From positions 2,666,001 to 2,730,000 of the forward strand of contig JAZARR010000171.1 in the NCBI GenBank assembly GCA_037389465.1: a stretch of DNA of 64,000 nt, in the 5' to 3' direction. The number at the start of each line of letters is the position of its first letter. The stretch's first letter is position 1. Source of the stretch: Baylisascaris procyonis (taxonomy: Eukaryota > Nematoda > Chromadorea > Rhabditida > Ascarididae). The notes under the pieces are model-generated. The model was not told where the DNA came from, did not search any database, and saw only the letters and a program-made list of their open reading frames with translations. A program made the translations under genes and the position numbers. Shown here piece by piece: positions 12,601-23,889 of this stretch.

Positions 12601-15052
12601 CACATCACCTCCAATGTTGATCTATTCTTCTACTGCTCGAAGATGAGTGTCGCTCATTTTTCGAAAATTCTTCGGGTGTTCTTCTCTTCCCGTCATCGTT
12701 ATGGGCAAGTTTCTACTTCCTAAATGACGAGTCTATTGATTATCATTTCTGTACTCTTCTTTGTTATTTCTGCACTCAATTATGCAACCCTATAAAAAGA
12801 TTTAGGTAAACTCAACCTTTAAATGTGAAGGTGCGATGTCGAAATAATATCGTGTATGATCGGGGAAAGTCGACGCATTAGTCATACCACCATTCTCAGA
12901 AATAAACTTATTGTATTCGTTTTCGTTTGGATATTTTTGTGTGCCAAGAAAGAGCATATGTTCACAAAAATGCGCAATACCAGGCAATTCCCATGGATCC
13001 GAAAGGTGGCCTATAAAAACCAAGAAAAAAAAGGATAAATGGATTTCAAAGAAGGATAAAAAAGAATTTTGAAATTAATTCGAAATTAAAAATGAAAAAA
13101 ATTTTCGACCATCTAAACGAATTCATTTGTCAATAAAAATATAATTAAGCGCAATCGCAATCTCATTTCCGTGGTAGAAATTTAAAGAAATATGCTAAGT
13201 TTTGCCAATAAAATATCCTTATTATTCTGGTGCAATTTTAGCAAGCCTACCATTGCTGAGAACAGTAAATGTTTTCTATGATATTTATGCAACAATTTAC
13301 TGGGTCAAACGACTCTCTTTGGTCATATAAATGCCTATGCATATCCAGCTAGCGCATCCTTGCATCCTTCACATTGATGCATACTTATGCGGCTTCACAT
13401 ATGAATAAAGTTTCGACCCATTTCAAATTGAAATGAACTGAATCGTTCACTTATCACAAACACAAATATTTTAAATCAAATATAGAAAACATAAGTAATG
13501 ATAAGAATGAAATGCAACCGCTCATTAGGCGTCAAACGATGATTAGGTATGCATGCGATTGATCACGTGCGATTTAGGGAAAGAGTTGTTTAGAAATTCT
13601 GTTTCATATAAAATGTTGGACCTCTTACTTATGCAAAGCAGTTTTCGGGCTCGAACATGAGGGCTTAAGTTGCTTTTCACTTCCATAAAAATAAAAAAAA
13701 ATTTATGAACATAAGCGGAAAAGCGTTCAAGATATTCGAAACGATTATTTACCTCGACGTTGCAGCTTATTACAATAATCGGCTGTCCAACCATCAAAAA
13801 AAAGCTATGAAAGGATTAGTTGAACCGACAGATTGGTTGAACGGATTCTTAACTTTCGTTTTTATTCACCAATCGACCGTCACAAATTTGAGACACGTTT
13901 AAGTGCCAATAGTCAACATAGAAGAAAATCAATTGTTGGGCTTAGATGATAGTTATACGATGCAGATTGTATCTAGCGAATTGCATCGCTATAGCCTATG
14001 TAGCCCGGAAGTTGAATAAATTGGATAGAGAGAGAGAGGGAGAGAGAGGGAGGGAGAGGGAGAAAGAAACACACCAACAAATATAAGCACCACATAAGAG
14101 ATATCATATTGCTCTTACACACTTTTGAAAAAAATTTGCAAAAGTGAATGGAATATTTCACTCACTTTCCATTGTACACATAAAATTGTGATAATATAAA
14201 TAAATTTTATTGAATTTAATCGAAAAATGATCGTTTATTTAATAAAATTAAATCAACAATTAATTTCGATCGAACAAATAAAGCAAAAAATCAATGGCAA
14301 AAATTCACTCACCGATTCCAACCGCAATTGCGGCACCACTTTTGTCAGTATTCGCATCACTTATCAAGAGGACACGCAGTCCATTCGCAAGTAAAAGTCC
14401 TCGATACTGAAAATAAAAAATATGTCGCCGCATCTTTCTGAGTTAAATATCACTCGCAAACCACAAATTCCCTGTCTTTTTGAGGCCTAGAAGGAACTGA
14501 AAAATGAACCTGCAAAGAATCCTATTTCAGCATGAAGGCTTTTAGAAAGAGAAACCCTCGGAACACAACATCTTATCAATAAAATCTGGCGCATCCCTCT
14601 CCTCGCAACCACCGGGTTATAGGCGGTCGTCCAATCATGTCGCAAGCAATTAATTCCTTGCCGCTTGCACGGCTTAAAGATCAAAACTTTTGTTCCTTTT
14701 GGTTCCCAAACATCTTTTATTATTTCTGCAGTGTGCAAAAAATACGCCCACGTTTGCAAGAAATCATCACCGCCTTCGAAATAGGCAACAATTTAGCGTT
14801 CTGTGTTTGTAGAGATTTCACCGACAAAATTTCTAGCAAATACCTGTAGAGTAAACTCATTGTGAAACACTGAAAAAACATCACACTCCTATCTTACAAA
14901 TAGTACGCTTAAAGGTTCAAAACATGGGAAGTGCAATGCGGTATTTAAAAGCACAAAAATCATTCGAAAGAATGCTCACCTCCCGTTTATCTTCCGGTGA
15001 TTTCGTTATTTTGAAACGTTCTTTGATCATATTGGCCAGCAAATCGATTAGA
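88..15052 (-). CDS. IDE: Insulin-degrading enzyme (insulysin), M16A zinc metallopeptidase, 22 exons
   Basis: Cytosolic/peroxisomal zinc peptidase that clips insulin-like and other short amyloidogenic peptides inside a two-half chamber. Exons on the minus strand, high to low: 15052-14980, 14406-14313, 13010-12817, 11922-11783, 10965-10825, 9875-9722, 9372-9279, 8686-8546, 8253-8123, 7819-7630, 7199-7144, 6806-6694, 6422-6251, 5856-5697, 5187-5035, 4317-4226, 3948-3834, 3421-3254, 2651-2527, 1883-1736, 1154-958, 201-88 (TGA at 88-90). All junctions are GT-AG and in phase. Starting at the ATG at 15030-15028 the protein is 980 aa; human IDE is 1019. The inverted zinc motif HFCEH is residues 62-66 and the third ligand is Glu143 in NAVDSE, the same 46-residue offset from human H108/H112/E189 at both sites. 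The substrate-contact motif RTKEQLGY is at 781-788, and the C-terminal [12 protein letters not shown] matches the family end. All ligands are intact, so it should be active. No poly(A) signal lies before position 1, so the 3' UTR leaves the window. An upstream first coding exon cannot be excluded. Confidence 0.93.
558..611. repeat. (TA)n microsatellite, about 54 bp
   Basis: Pure TA dinucleotide tract in the last intron of the minus-strand IDE gene (between exons 1154-958 and 201-88). ORFs that read through it as alternating Tyr-Ile are artefacts. Confidence 0.95.
10474..10515. repeat. 21-bp tandem duplication in IDE intron 5
   Basis: Two perfect adjacent copies of a 21-bp unit (10474-10494 and 10495-10515; core tttgcatcgcttcagga) lie in the intron between IDE exons 10965-10825 and 9875-9722. 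It looks like a recent slippage or repair duplication with no evident function. Confidence 0.8.
14023..14066. repeat. Purine-rich (GA)n low-complexity tract
   Basis: Imperfect GA/GGGA repeat in the IDE intron between exons 14406-14313 and 13010-12817. It is strand-asymmetric polypurine; no coding signal. Confidence 0.8.
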
Positions 15053-15060
15053 CTGAAAAC
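15053..15060 (-). promoter_or_regulatory. Possible trans-splice (or ordinary) acceptor at the IDE 5' end
   Basis: On the minus strand the first recognised IDE exon is preceded by gttttcag. The exon starts out of phase (one base, then CTA ATC) and its first in-frame ATG lies 22 nt downstream, at 15030-15028, just before the conserved [12 protein letters not shown] found no convincing in-phase upstream coding exon. A short 5' leader after a T-rich AG is typical of nematode mRNAs that receive a spliced leader, so this AG may be an SL acceptor. It could equally be the acceptor of a cis-spliced first intron. Confidence 0.35.
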
Positions 15061-17820
15061 AATCGAAAATATAATCGTTATGGCCAATCAAATTTGATCA
15101 TCGAATGTGAAATAATTTAAATTTTTATCGATCTCCTCAAGCTAATACTAGAGAATTCTTTAAATTCTAATAGTAGCTTGAGATTCACTTGATTGCAATT
15201 TAATGAGCGATTACTGCAACGAATTAACCCCGAATATTTGAGACAATCTTAAAATGCATTTTGTGGTTTCTTTTAACCACCTTTTTTCATTGAAGCCAAT
15301 AAATTTTATTAGTAGTTCCTCGTTGAACATCACTAAAATATTACGGTTTAGAGGAATGACAAAATCGCCTCTACGCATTCTCACTACGAATACCGTTCCG
15401 TCTGCTCGGAACTTGGGAAATTTCTCTAGATTTTGGATGCTACCAGATCAAAGAATATTGCTTTTATGCGTTTTCACTAAAATCAATAGAACAAGAACGA
15501 TGGAAAATAACCGTACGGCAAAAGGGGGTGCAAGACATAGCATAAAGGAGTGAGAAGGATTTTTCTCGAAATTGATGGTGAGGGAAAGGATGGGAGGAAG
15601 GTGGGAAGGGTAGAGAAGGCAATGTGGATATGTGGCTTTTTGATATGCCTTTCAAAGAAAATAACGATGATAAGTGAATCAGAAAACATTTCAATATTTT
15701 AACTGATATGACCATTGCATCGCAGGATTTGCACTTTTTGAATGATGAAATATTGCCAACAAATTGCATATTGCATTGCATTCATAAGCAATAAAAGTAT
15801 TTCTATGGATTTTTTTTTGTTCTTTTGCAAAAACTTCAAGCGAAAAAATGTTTAGAAAAGTTGGAAAAATGAGGGCTTAATATTATATTCATATTATATT
15901 TTATACTATAAAAAGAATTTATACCATTTAAAAATACATTTATTTTATAAAATTTCACTTTATAAGCCGGAAATAAACTATTTAAATAAATAATTATTTT
16001 TTTCAAACGCTTATGTAAAAAAAAATGGAAATCGCTGATTGTCAACGAGTGGAATCTATGCGAAAGGTATTGATTTTCATAAAAGCATTCTTCATTTCTC
16101 AGTTAAAAGTTGATGCCTTCTCCGACTGAAATCTCTCTATTTATCTAAACCTGGATGGGGAAAGAGAGAGGGATTGCACTAAAATCTTCATGAAAACGAT
16201 TGATCCCATCCGTGAAGATCAGTGATTTCGATTTGCCAAATTGGGTGACTTCGATTTTTGAAGTTTTCCTGTCAATTCAGAGAGTAAAAAAGCGATTCAT
16301 GTGAGTGATTAGTTCTACGCGGCTTATTGACAGCTCCTAGATGGCTCATATATCACATAGATATGACGAGCTACACAAACTAAGAAAAGACTGCATAACG
16401 TAACAATTTAGTGGTCTCGAAGCAAACGATCCTCCTACTAGGTTACATTGACGCAGTTAAGATCTCTTCGAATAGATGAGAGAATTTTTTTAGAAATTTC
16501 AGAAAAAATTTCACGAAATTTGTGATCCTTGCTAGTCGACGAATGTACCGCCTTCATTAGCATTTTCCCGTATCCCTCTAACCCCCCTCTCCCAAGCTCC
16601 TAATCCCGTAATATTCGCACTAGTAAGCATTCCCATTGCTTCGAGTCACTGCAGATACTACCCATCCCATCCCAAAATCTCATCTATTCTACCTTTATTA
16701 TAAAGGACGAATATCCACTAACGATGCGATTTTAGAACATAGATGAACTCTTAAATGTAGTGTGTACAGACATATCTTGATAGGCTACACAGTGCAAACT
16801 ACAAACATCAACCATCAATCACCGTTCTAGCATTTCGCTAGAGGCAATGCGCCTTTCGTTGGCGTTCGAAGATGTTTTTCCCCGAACATACCATATTTCT
16901 GTGTTTATAAGCGATAAGATTGGTATTCTTTGGGACTTTTCAAGCTTGATGAATATTCCAAGTGGAGCTTGTCTACGATAAATGAACGGCAACTGGAGTT
17001 GAATAGTAAATTATGAGAAATGGCCGTATTTTCGTTTAATAGAATACGAATCGGCTGAATTATATGTAACAAAGAAGTTGAAATTGAGGGTTTATATTCA
17101 AGAAGAAGCTTATTTCCATGAACAAGCTTATGTCACTTATAAAGTTTCAAAATCGACGAATGTTTTATGAGGAATGGGCTTATAAATTATATGATACTGT
17201 ATTTGGGCATTTTCCTGTGACCATTTTATCAGTGAAAATTGATGAAGACACGAATGATTTGAAAACGATAAACACAAGTAAGTACATTATCAGTTGAGTC
17301 AGCAATAATATGAAAATAATGAATTGAAATACCAAGAAAAAAAAGAACTTACAGCATACACACTGAAGCGATAACAAATAATTAGAAGTAAAAAAAAAAA
17401 AAACTACAAACTATACTTATTAATAGAATCATATAGTAATAACATTACAAATTAAAATAACACCAGCATATTGGGTAATCCTATAATTGAGTTCACATTG
17501 TAACGCATTCAATTGCAAAGATTTGTGGTATTCAGATCGCTCGTTGAGGAACAACATAACGACAAATCAACCAATAACGTCAACAACCGTCACGTATATA
17601 GTTCAATAAATTGAATAAAGGCATTTGTCGGTTGAAAGTAAATCACTGTTTTTGTTGCTAATTTGCATATGTGATCGTTGCGTGCTTACTATTTAAAATT
17701 AGATTTGCATATTACATTATGCCTAATTTAGGTTTTTTTCATACAATTTAAGTGAACTGTTCTTAATAAAACTTATTTCTGCTACTAGAAATGAGCAAAT
17801 TTGAACGGGTCAGTAAATTT

Positions 17821-17822
<2 letters not shown>

Positions 17823-17898
<76 letters not shown>
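17823..17898. repeat. (TA)n microsatellite, about 76 bp
   Basis: Pure TA tract in the IDE-receptor intergenic region. The long plus-strand frame through it (17801-18199) is an artefact of the repeat. Confidence 0.95.
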
Positions 17899-17900
<2 letters not shown>

Positions 17901-19254
17901 TTAATTTATCAATAATGTTTGAGCGGCGATCTGTATCATTGGGAGAGAAATTTTACGACCAATTTTTTATGGTCATAATAACTGCATCGATTTCGGCTTC
18001 CATGGAACCAAAATTTCCTCACTTTAGATGCGAAAAAAAAGCTTCACATATGATAATAATTTGTTTATGTTTAATTTCAGTTCCACAATTTTCAATCAAA
18101 TTTAATTCGAAAGATGATAGTGTTACATTTCAAATCAGAGTAAATGCAACAACTCTGCAAGAGGAATTCCTTGCAATCGCAAATTGCAAAAGCGCATAAT
18201 GTGCTTCATAACACATATTGCATAAGCGTATATTGCAAAAGCACGTAATGCTTATCCGTTCGTTAACAAGTCTATCGCATTCATGCTGTCATCTATAAAA
18301 ATTTCCACCAGTTTTCTTATCTCTTTTTGTTGTTGTTATTTCTCTTTTATATCTACTTTACTTCCCTTCTAATTGTTTGTTTAATTTTCTTGTTTTTTTT
18401 TTTGATTCCACTTAATTTTCATTTTCTCAATTATAATCCTCTTTTCTCATGAAAATACTATATTTGCTGTTGATGTGAAACAAAACTTTTCCTCTCACCT
18501 TCTTTTTTCTTCTGCACAAGTAGATATCTCATCGCTTGCTATTCAAAGTTGAGATCTATCTAGTTCAATTTCGAAATTTTAAGACATTGTTATGCGATCC
18601 TATCAAATCCTAGTTACATTCTAGCTTTAACCAAATTTGCATAATTTGAGCATATACTTATTGGATTTTTATCACCCTCAGTACCTTTATCCATAGAGTT
18701 TTGAAAAACGAAATGAATTTTGAACAAAAAACTCGAATATTAGCGTCAAAAATTCCTCTTCATACCAAAAAAATTTTCTCAATATGCCCACGAATATGTA
18801 GATCTGCTAAATACGGAAGTATTTATTGATATTGACCTTTAGAATTAATATTGATTATCAAAATTCGTCAATTCTGCAGCTAAAGTGATTTTATTTAGTA
18901 AAGTTTTTTGACCAATAAATTTGTCAAAACTGTACAGTTATTTGCTGGCTATTGAAATTACTTTCTGACTACCTTTCTTGATGCAATGCTTAATTCCGTG
19001 ATTCTGCATATGGATAATGAGTGAAGTATAGGTGCAGAACAGGTAAGCGGAAATATCTGTGAAGGTATTAAAAATGATAGAATCGATAAAAAAATGATAA
19101 AAAAATTTTCAAGGTAGAATCGTTCGATGAGCACAAATTTAATGAAAGAATATTGCATTGATAGATTGATGACCATTGTGCAACGTTTCAATACTGATAT
19201 TGTGTGCTTGCTCCAACAACTTTCATTAGTGCATAGTGCTCACCTTACACTCAA

Positions 19255-19276
19255 CACACACACACACATACACACA
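19255..19276. repeat. Short (CA)n microsatellite
   Basis: About 22 bp of imperfect CA dinucleotides, interrupted once by CATA, in intergenic DNA. Confidence 0.75.
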
Positions 19277-20767
19277 AACGATGCAATGTGAAATTGCTGT
19301 TTCAGCAGCATTCTGTTTGTTCGTTTGTCTCGAACATTCTATAGCGGTTAACGATTTTTATAATAGAAATTTGCCAAAAATTGTTGTTTGTAATTTTTGT
19401 TTTGTTGCTTGTAATTTCATCTTTATACTTGAATTATTAGTGTTCGAATATCTTGTTAAACTCTTCTTTATAAGTTCATTTGCTTAGTGTTAAGCTAAGT
19501 TCTTCCGGTAGCAAGACATATTCCAATGTTTTCGCGAAAAAAACCAATGATTTAATTTCAATGACCAACATGAACGAATTTCCGGAACAATCTAACGCCG
19601 GATTCACCCGTCGCTGCTAGTGTTTTCTTATGACCATTTGCTGAAATTTATCGGGACGATAGTGTATTAATCTCTAGATGATTATAACGATATACCAATG
19701 CTTGAATTATTTGCGGTTGGTTTTAATTACAAATATGGTGAAGGAAATATTTTGTGTAAAAAAAAAAAAATTGGCTGTCACGTTTCAGCCATACGAAATT
19801 TCACGTGACTTGATATATTGATTGATTAGTTTGGTTGGGGAATGCGGTTTATTTTAGTGATTGGTTGCTAATATGTACTCTTTAAAGTGATAGAAAACTG
19901 AATGAATGCTGTTTGGAGGATTTTTTTTTTTTTAAATCAAAAATGCAAATTTATTTACTAATCGGAAGATTAATCTAGTATTCACTTGTAAAATTGTATT
20001 GTTCTTGTTCGAACAAATTGGAATTTGGCGTAGAATCCTATAGTTTTGATTATATTTGTTGATTTAATTTTTCTGTCAACTGCTTTACTCGATTGCTTCA
20101 TCCTAACTGCTCTCATCCAATCCCCTCTCTACGTTCGTGTTCAGTTTTTGTGGAAATGCTTGAACTGCGGACTCCATGATTTGACAACGGGCAATACTTT
20201 AAAGAGAATGTATTCTATTCTATGCTATTCTCGAATAACATTGCCATATGACCGTGAATAAAGCCCCAGGGGTAAAGATTTGCTACTGGCTTGATTAAGA
20301 TAAGTAAAGCTAGAATAAACGATTAATTTCCTAAGGAATTTGTAAAAAAGAAAATTTTATACTCAAATGTTTATTTTTCTTCGTTGAATTAAAATTACAA
20401 AAACACGATGCAAAAGCAACATGTGACGTTTTAGCCGTATGGGAACAAGTTACTTTTCCGGGTTTTTATGTTCTCTTAATTTCTAATGGATTTATAATAA
20501 CCAGTGATTATGCATGATCTCATAATGAGATTTCAAAGATCTGTTGAGAGCAATACAACGATAAATGATATTTTAGTTCAATTCGTTCATCTTCTGCTTT
20601 TATGCTTTTTTGTAATGGTCAGCTCCTCTTGGCTCGTCTAGTCGTCCAGGTGTCCTTGAGGATCCACTCCGCACCCTCTGTCCAGATGCGGTCGAGAAAA
20701 CTGTGAGATGACATAGGTATAAGGACGAATAATCACATTTATAACCTATCACACTAGGAAAGTTTGA

Positions 20768-20872
20768 ATCGCCGGCATGAACCTGCAATCGAATTCGGCG
20801 CCGCCGTCGATCACCTCGTGCACTCCAACGGCCACATATAGGCCCATCCGGCATTAAAACTAATCCAGAAGC
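20768..20872 (-). other. Coding-like island, possible orphan exon
   Basis: On the minus strand a good acceptor (attcattccag) opens a GC-richer frame containing MPDGPICGRWSARGD followed by five arginines, closing at a possible CAG|gttcat donor. I do not recognise the protein. The Arg-rich start recalls a basic leader, but the donor phase (0) does not fit the phase needed by the first recognised IDE exon, so I cannot join them. It may be a real exon of an unidentified minus-strand transcript or chance. Confidence 0.2.
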
Positions 20873-21488
20873 TGGAATGAATACATGAACACATCAAATC
20901 TTTTTATGTCCTCTCGATTTTGCCTCAAGCTAGCATTACGATACATGCCGGGCGGTCGTTTGATCTGCATTTATTCTTTTGACCTTCTCTGACTTACCTT
21001 CTTTGCGCTCTACTCCCATTACTTGTTCTACAGCCGCCTAGTCTACCTTATATCTGTCTTACCTGTTTTTCTTTGTCTTATTTCCGTCCTTCGTCAATTG
21101 GTTGAAAATTTTTCACTGTTAGCGTTCGTCAATTCATTCATTAGTAAAAGCCAACATGCGATTTGTCGTTGATCATTGTTGGCAGACATAAAGCTCTCAG
21201 ACACGATAGTAATTGATATATGAAAGGTAGACGTGAAAGATAGTAGTGCAATGCAAACGTAATCATCATTTCTGTCTTAACGGATGGACGATGTGAAATT
21301 GTGCACATTTATTGATTACTACTAATCAGTGCATAAAAATTTTATCTGTGTAGCGCAACGATTGTTGTGTTACGTTTATTGTCTATGTGTCCCTAAACCA
21401 GTAAGTACATCATGTATTTAGCTAGAGTCCTAGCGATAGTTGCCTGCTTAGTTCAGAGGTCAGGTGAATTTAGTACTTGCATTTCTAG

Positions 21489-21713
21489 TCATTTTGAAAG
21501 ATCATTTGTGGATATGAGCGGTCGTCGAGGTTCGTTTTGATATTTGACTAGCATCCATTGCGATCGGTCGGGACGCATAGAAGGAAGAGGTGGAAGGAAG
21601 CCATATCTATAACCAAAGGTTGAAGCGTTGGTCACCTTAATTATTTCTCGTATTAAAAGAACCTTTCCTCGTTCGTACCAGAATTTTGCACAGCAATTAC
21701 AAACCATAGACAT
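21489..21713 (-). other. Coding-like island, possible small ORF (74 aa)
   Basis: Minus-strand frame of 74 aa whose second half (GYRYGFLPPLPSMRPDRSQW and following) has protein-like composition and higher GC than its flanks. No signal peptide, no recognised domain. The first third includes AT-rich sequence that could be an intron. Possibly a relic or a lineage-specific small gene. Confidence 0.15.
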
Positions 21714-22749
21714 AATATAGTACTAACCACGTAATTTCAAATTTACGATGCATATTGCAAGATTTGTTGCGTAGCAACTCTATGCATTGACATCTCGAAG
21801 CGAATCTAATAGTATTGTGTTTTTCAACATGACGTATACTGAGGAATCCTGAGCAATGAGTTGTTTTATATTACTTATTTATTACATAGTTTGAGGTCGA
21901 CTTCTTATTATCGCATAGGAGGCCAAGTTGGAATTGCTAAAGAGTAAGAAGTAAGATTCATAAGTAAGACGTAAATGGAATTTTGGGAAATTCAGGAAGT
22001 TCTTACTCGTCGTACTCGTTATAAGAGTTCCGAGTAATATAATATTACTTAAGCAGTTAAGCAACGATATTCAAATTGTACAAACGAACCACTATTCAAC
22101 TATCGCCAAACTAAACCCCGGTCCTTTGAGTGTAGTCCAAAGTTGATGCTGCAAATAAGCCGTCTATTTCTGTTCTGGTGCAAATGCATGAATATCTTCA
22201 TATTTTCTAATACGGTGTTTTCTAATATGAGCACTAAATAACGGGAAGCTTTTTTATATGTTTAAGTGTTGCGATTTGCATTTTATCAATTTCTTTCTTT
22301 CTATGTTAATTATTTATGCGTCTTTCGTACCGTTTATGCAAAAAAAGACTTCAAAAATTTCCTCTATTGCGGAGCTACAGCCGGACCTGTGATTCCAGCA
22401 CAATCATTGGAGTTATTTTGTGAATAGTGTTCTATCTCGATGTGTCGTGGTAGCGATAAACGCAGTTCTGATAGAATGTTGACGTCATTTTAATGTACTT
22501 CTAAGTCCATCAACTAAAGGAGTAGAAATTTTGCGATTCGAATGCCATCAACGGATACGTATTTTTTATTTGGTAATTGCTACACAGCATTCAATTTTTT
22601 TCTCGTACTTTTACTTTTTATTGTATCTGTCGTTTTTTCAATGAAACGATTGTGTGCATGTGCGTTGGTTTACACAGTCTCCTTTTCGTGCAGCTGTACT
22701 TTAGTCCGGTAATACTGACTAATAGCAGTAAAATACGAGAATTTTCATT

Positions 22750-22752
<3 letters not shown>

Positions 22753-22841
<89 letters not shown>
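22753..22841. repeat. (TA)n microsatellite, about 89 bp
   Basis: Pure TA tract, the first of two separated by about 50 bp of unique sequence (22842-22889). Confidence 0.95.
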
Positions 22842-22845
<4 letters not shown>

Positions 22846-22888
22846 GGATGTTTTAATGTGTTTTCTAAACATCCTTGTTTTTTCCTTC

Positions 22889-22889
<1 letters not shown>

Positions 22890-22940
<51 letters not shown>
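22890..22940. repeat. (TA)n microsatellite, about 51 bp
   Basis: Second of a close pair of pure TA tracts. The pair could form a large AT cruciform or be one tract interrupted by an insertion. Confidence 0.95.
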
Positions 22941-22945
<5 letters not shown>

Positions 22946-23752
22946 AATCGAAGTATATAGGTTACTTGATGATTTGAGAATGTGGCCCTCACTAATATTA
23001 TAATATCTTAAATTATGCACTTTGTTTGCTTACTTCCTTTAACATAACATTTGCATACACATTTTTTATGCGCACTGCAAATAGAAATAGACGTATACTT
23101 CTTAAGAAGCAAGACAGTGTGCAAAGAGACAACATCGGCATGATGGGCATTGCATATGCAAGCTTGCAAAAATGTATTAATGCAGCGCAGTTTTCTTGCA
23201 CATATATTTATGCTTATCTCTCTTTGTTATGCACTTTTTCAACCTTTCTTTGCAAAAAACGCATTATTGTAACGTTTATGAATGTTTGTTTACTCGTTTG
23301 GTGCTTTCAATTTCTAGAATTATTGAAGCTAAAATTGGGAAATTTAACGGTGAAATATTTGACATACGAGGATATCATAGTGTCATATTTCATCGTGTTT
23401 CGACATATTCGAAATAAATTTTTAATGTTTAAAAGCGAAGAAAATTCGCATTCACTTTAGACCGATCTCTTCTTTATTGACACCAAATGATTCTCAAAAA
23501 GCAAAAAAAAAGCATTTTTATTATACGATTTATGTGAGCGGCCGAGTTAATTGAAAAAAAACAGTGATATTATTATGCTTATCAGTTATTTATTAATAAG
23601 GCAATGATTCGTCTAAAAATAGTTCCGATTGCCATTCTCAATGTCGACTCTAAATTTTGTGAAAGCATTTATATTTGTGAGCATGATTTTCACATGCATT
23701 GTTTACAAGCTCAAGTGATTTCCTAAATTTGAACTTCACATACCAGTGATAA

Positions 23753-23755
<3 letters not shown>

Positions 23756-23811
<56 letters not shown>
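23756..23811. repeat. (TA)n microsatellite abutting a perfect palindrome
   Basis: Pure TA tract of about 56 bp that ends exactly where the 37-bp inverted repeat at 23812-23889 begins. Confidence 0.95.
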
Positions 23812-23814
<3 letters not shown>

Positions 23815-23889
23815 ATACGATCGCCATCTACTAACTGTGAATCAGGCATTCGTGCCTGATTCACAGTTAGTAGATGGCGATCGTATAGA
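23812..23889. repeat. Perfect palindrome: 37-bp arms, 4-nt TTCG loop
   Basis: Arms 23812-23848 and 23853-23889 are exact reverse complements with TTCG between them (ggca-TTCG-tgcc at the centre). No mismatch in 37 bp. It lies directly after a (TA)n tract in intergenic DNA and matches no gene. It could be a very young fold-back element, a hairpin RNA source, or a fold-back artefact of sequencing or assembly at the TA tract. Confidence 0.95.

Noticed and set aside
22577..22992. Long Tyr-Ile repeat frames on both strands, also at 443-649, 17801-18199 and 38789-39151
   Set aside because: They are translations of (TA)n tracts with no splice or codon support.
23026..23460. 144-codon plus-strand ORF
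   Set aside because: It has AT-driven composition, no recognisable domain and a second overlapping frame of similar quality. It is likely chance in AT-rich DNA.
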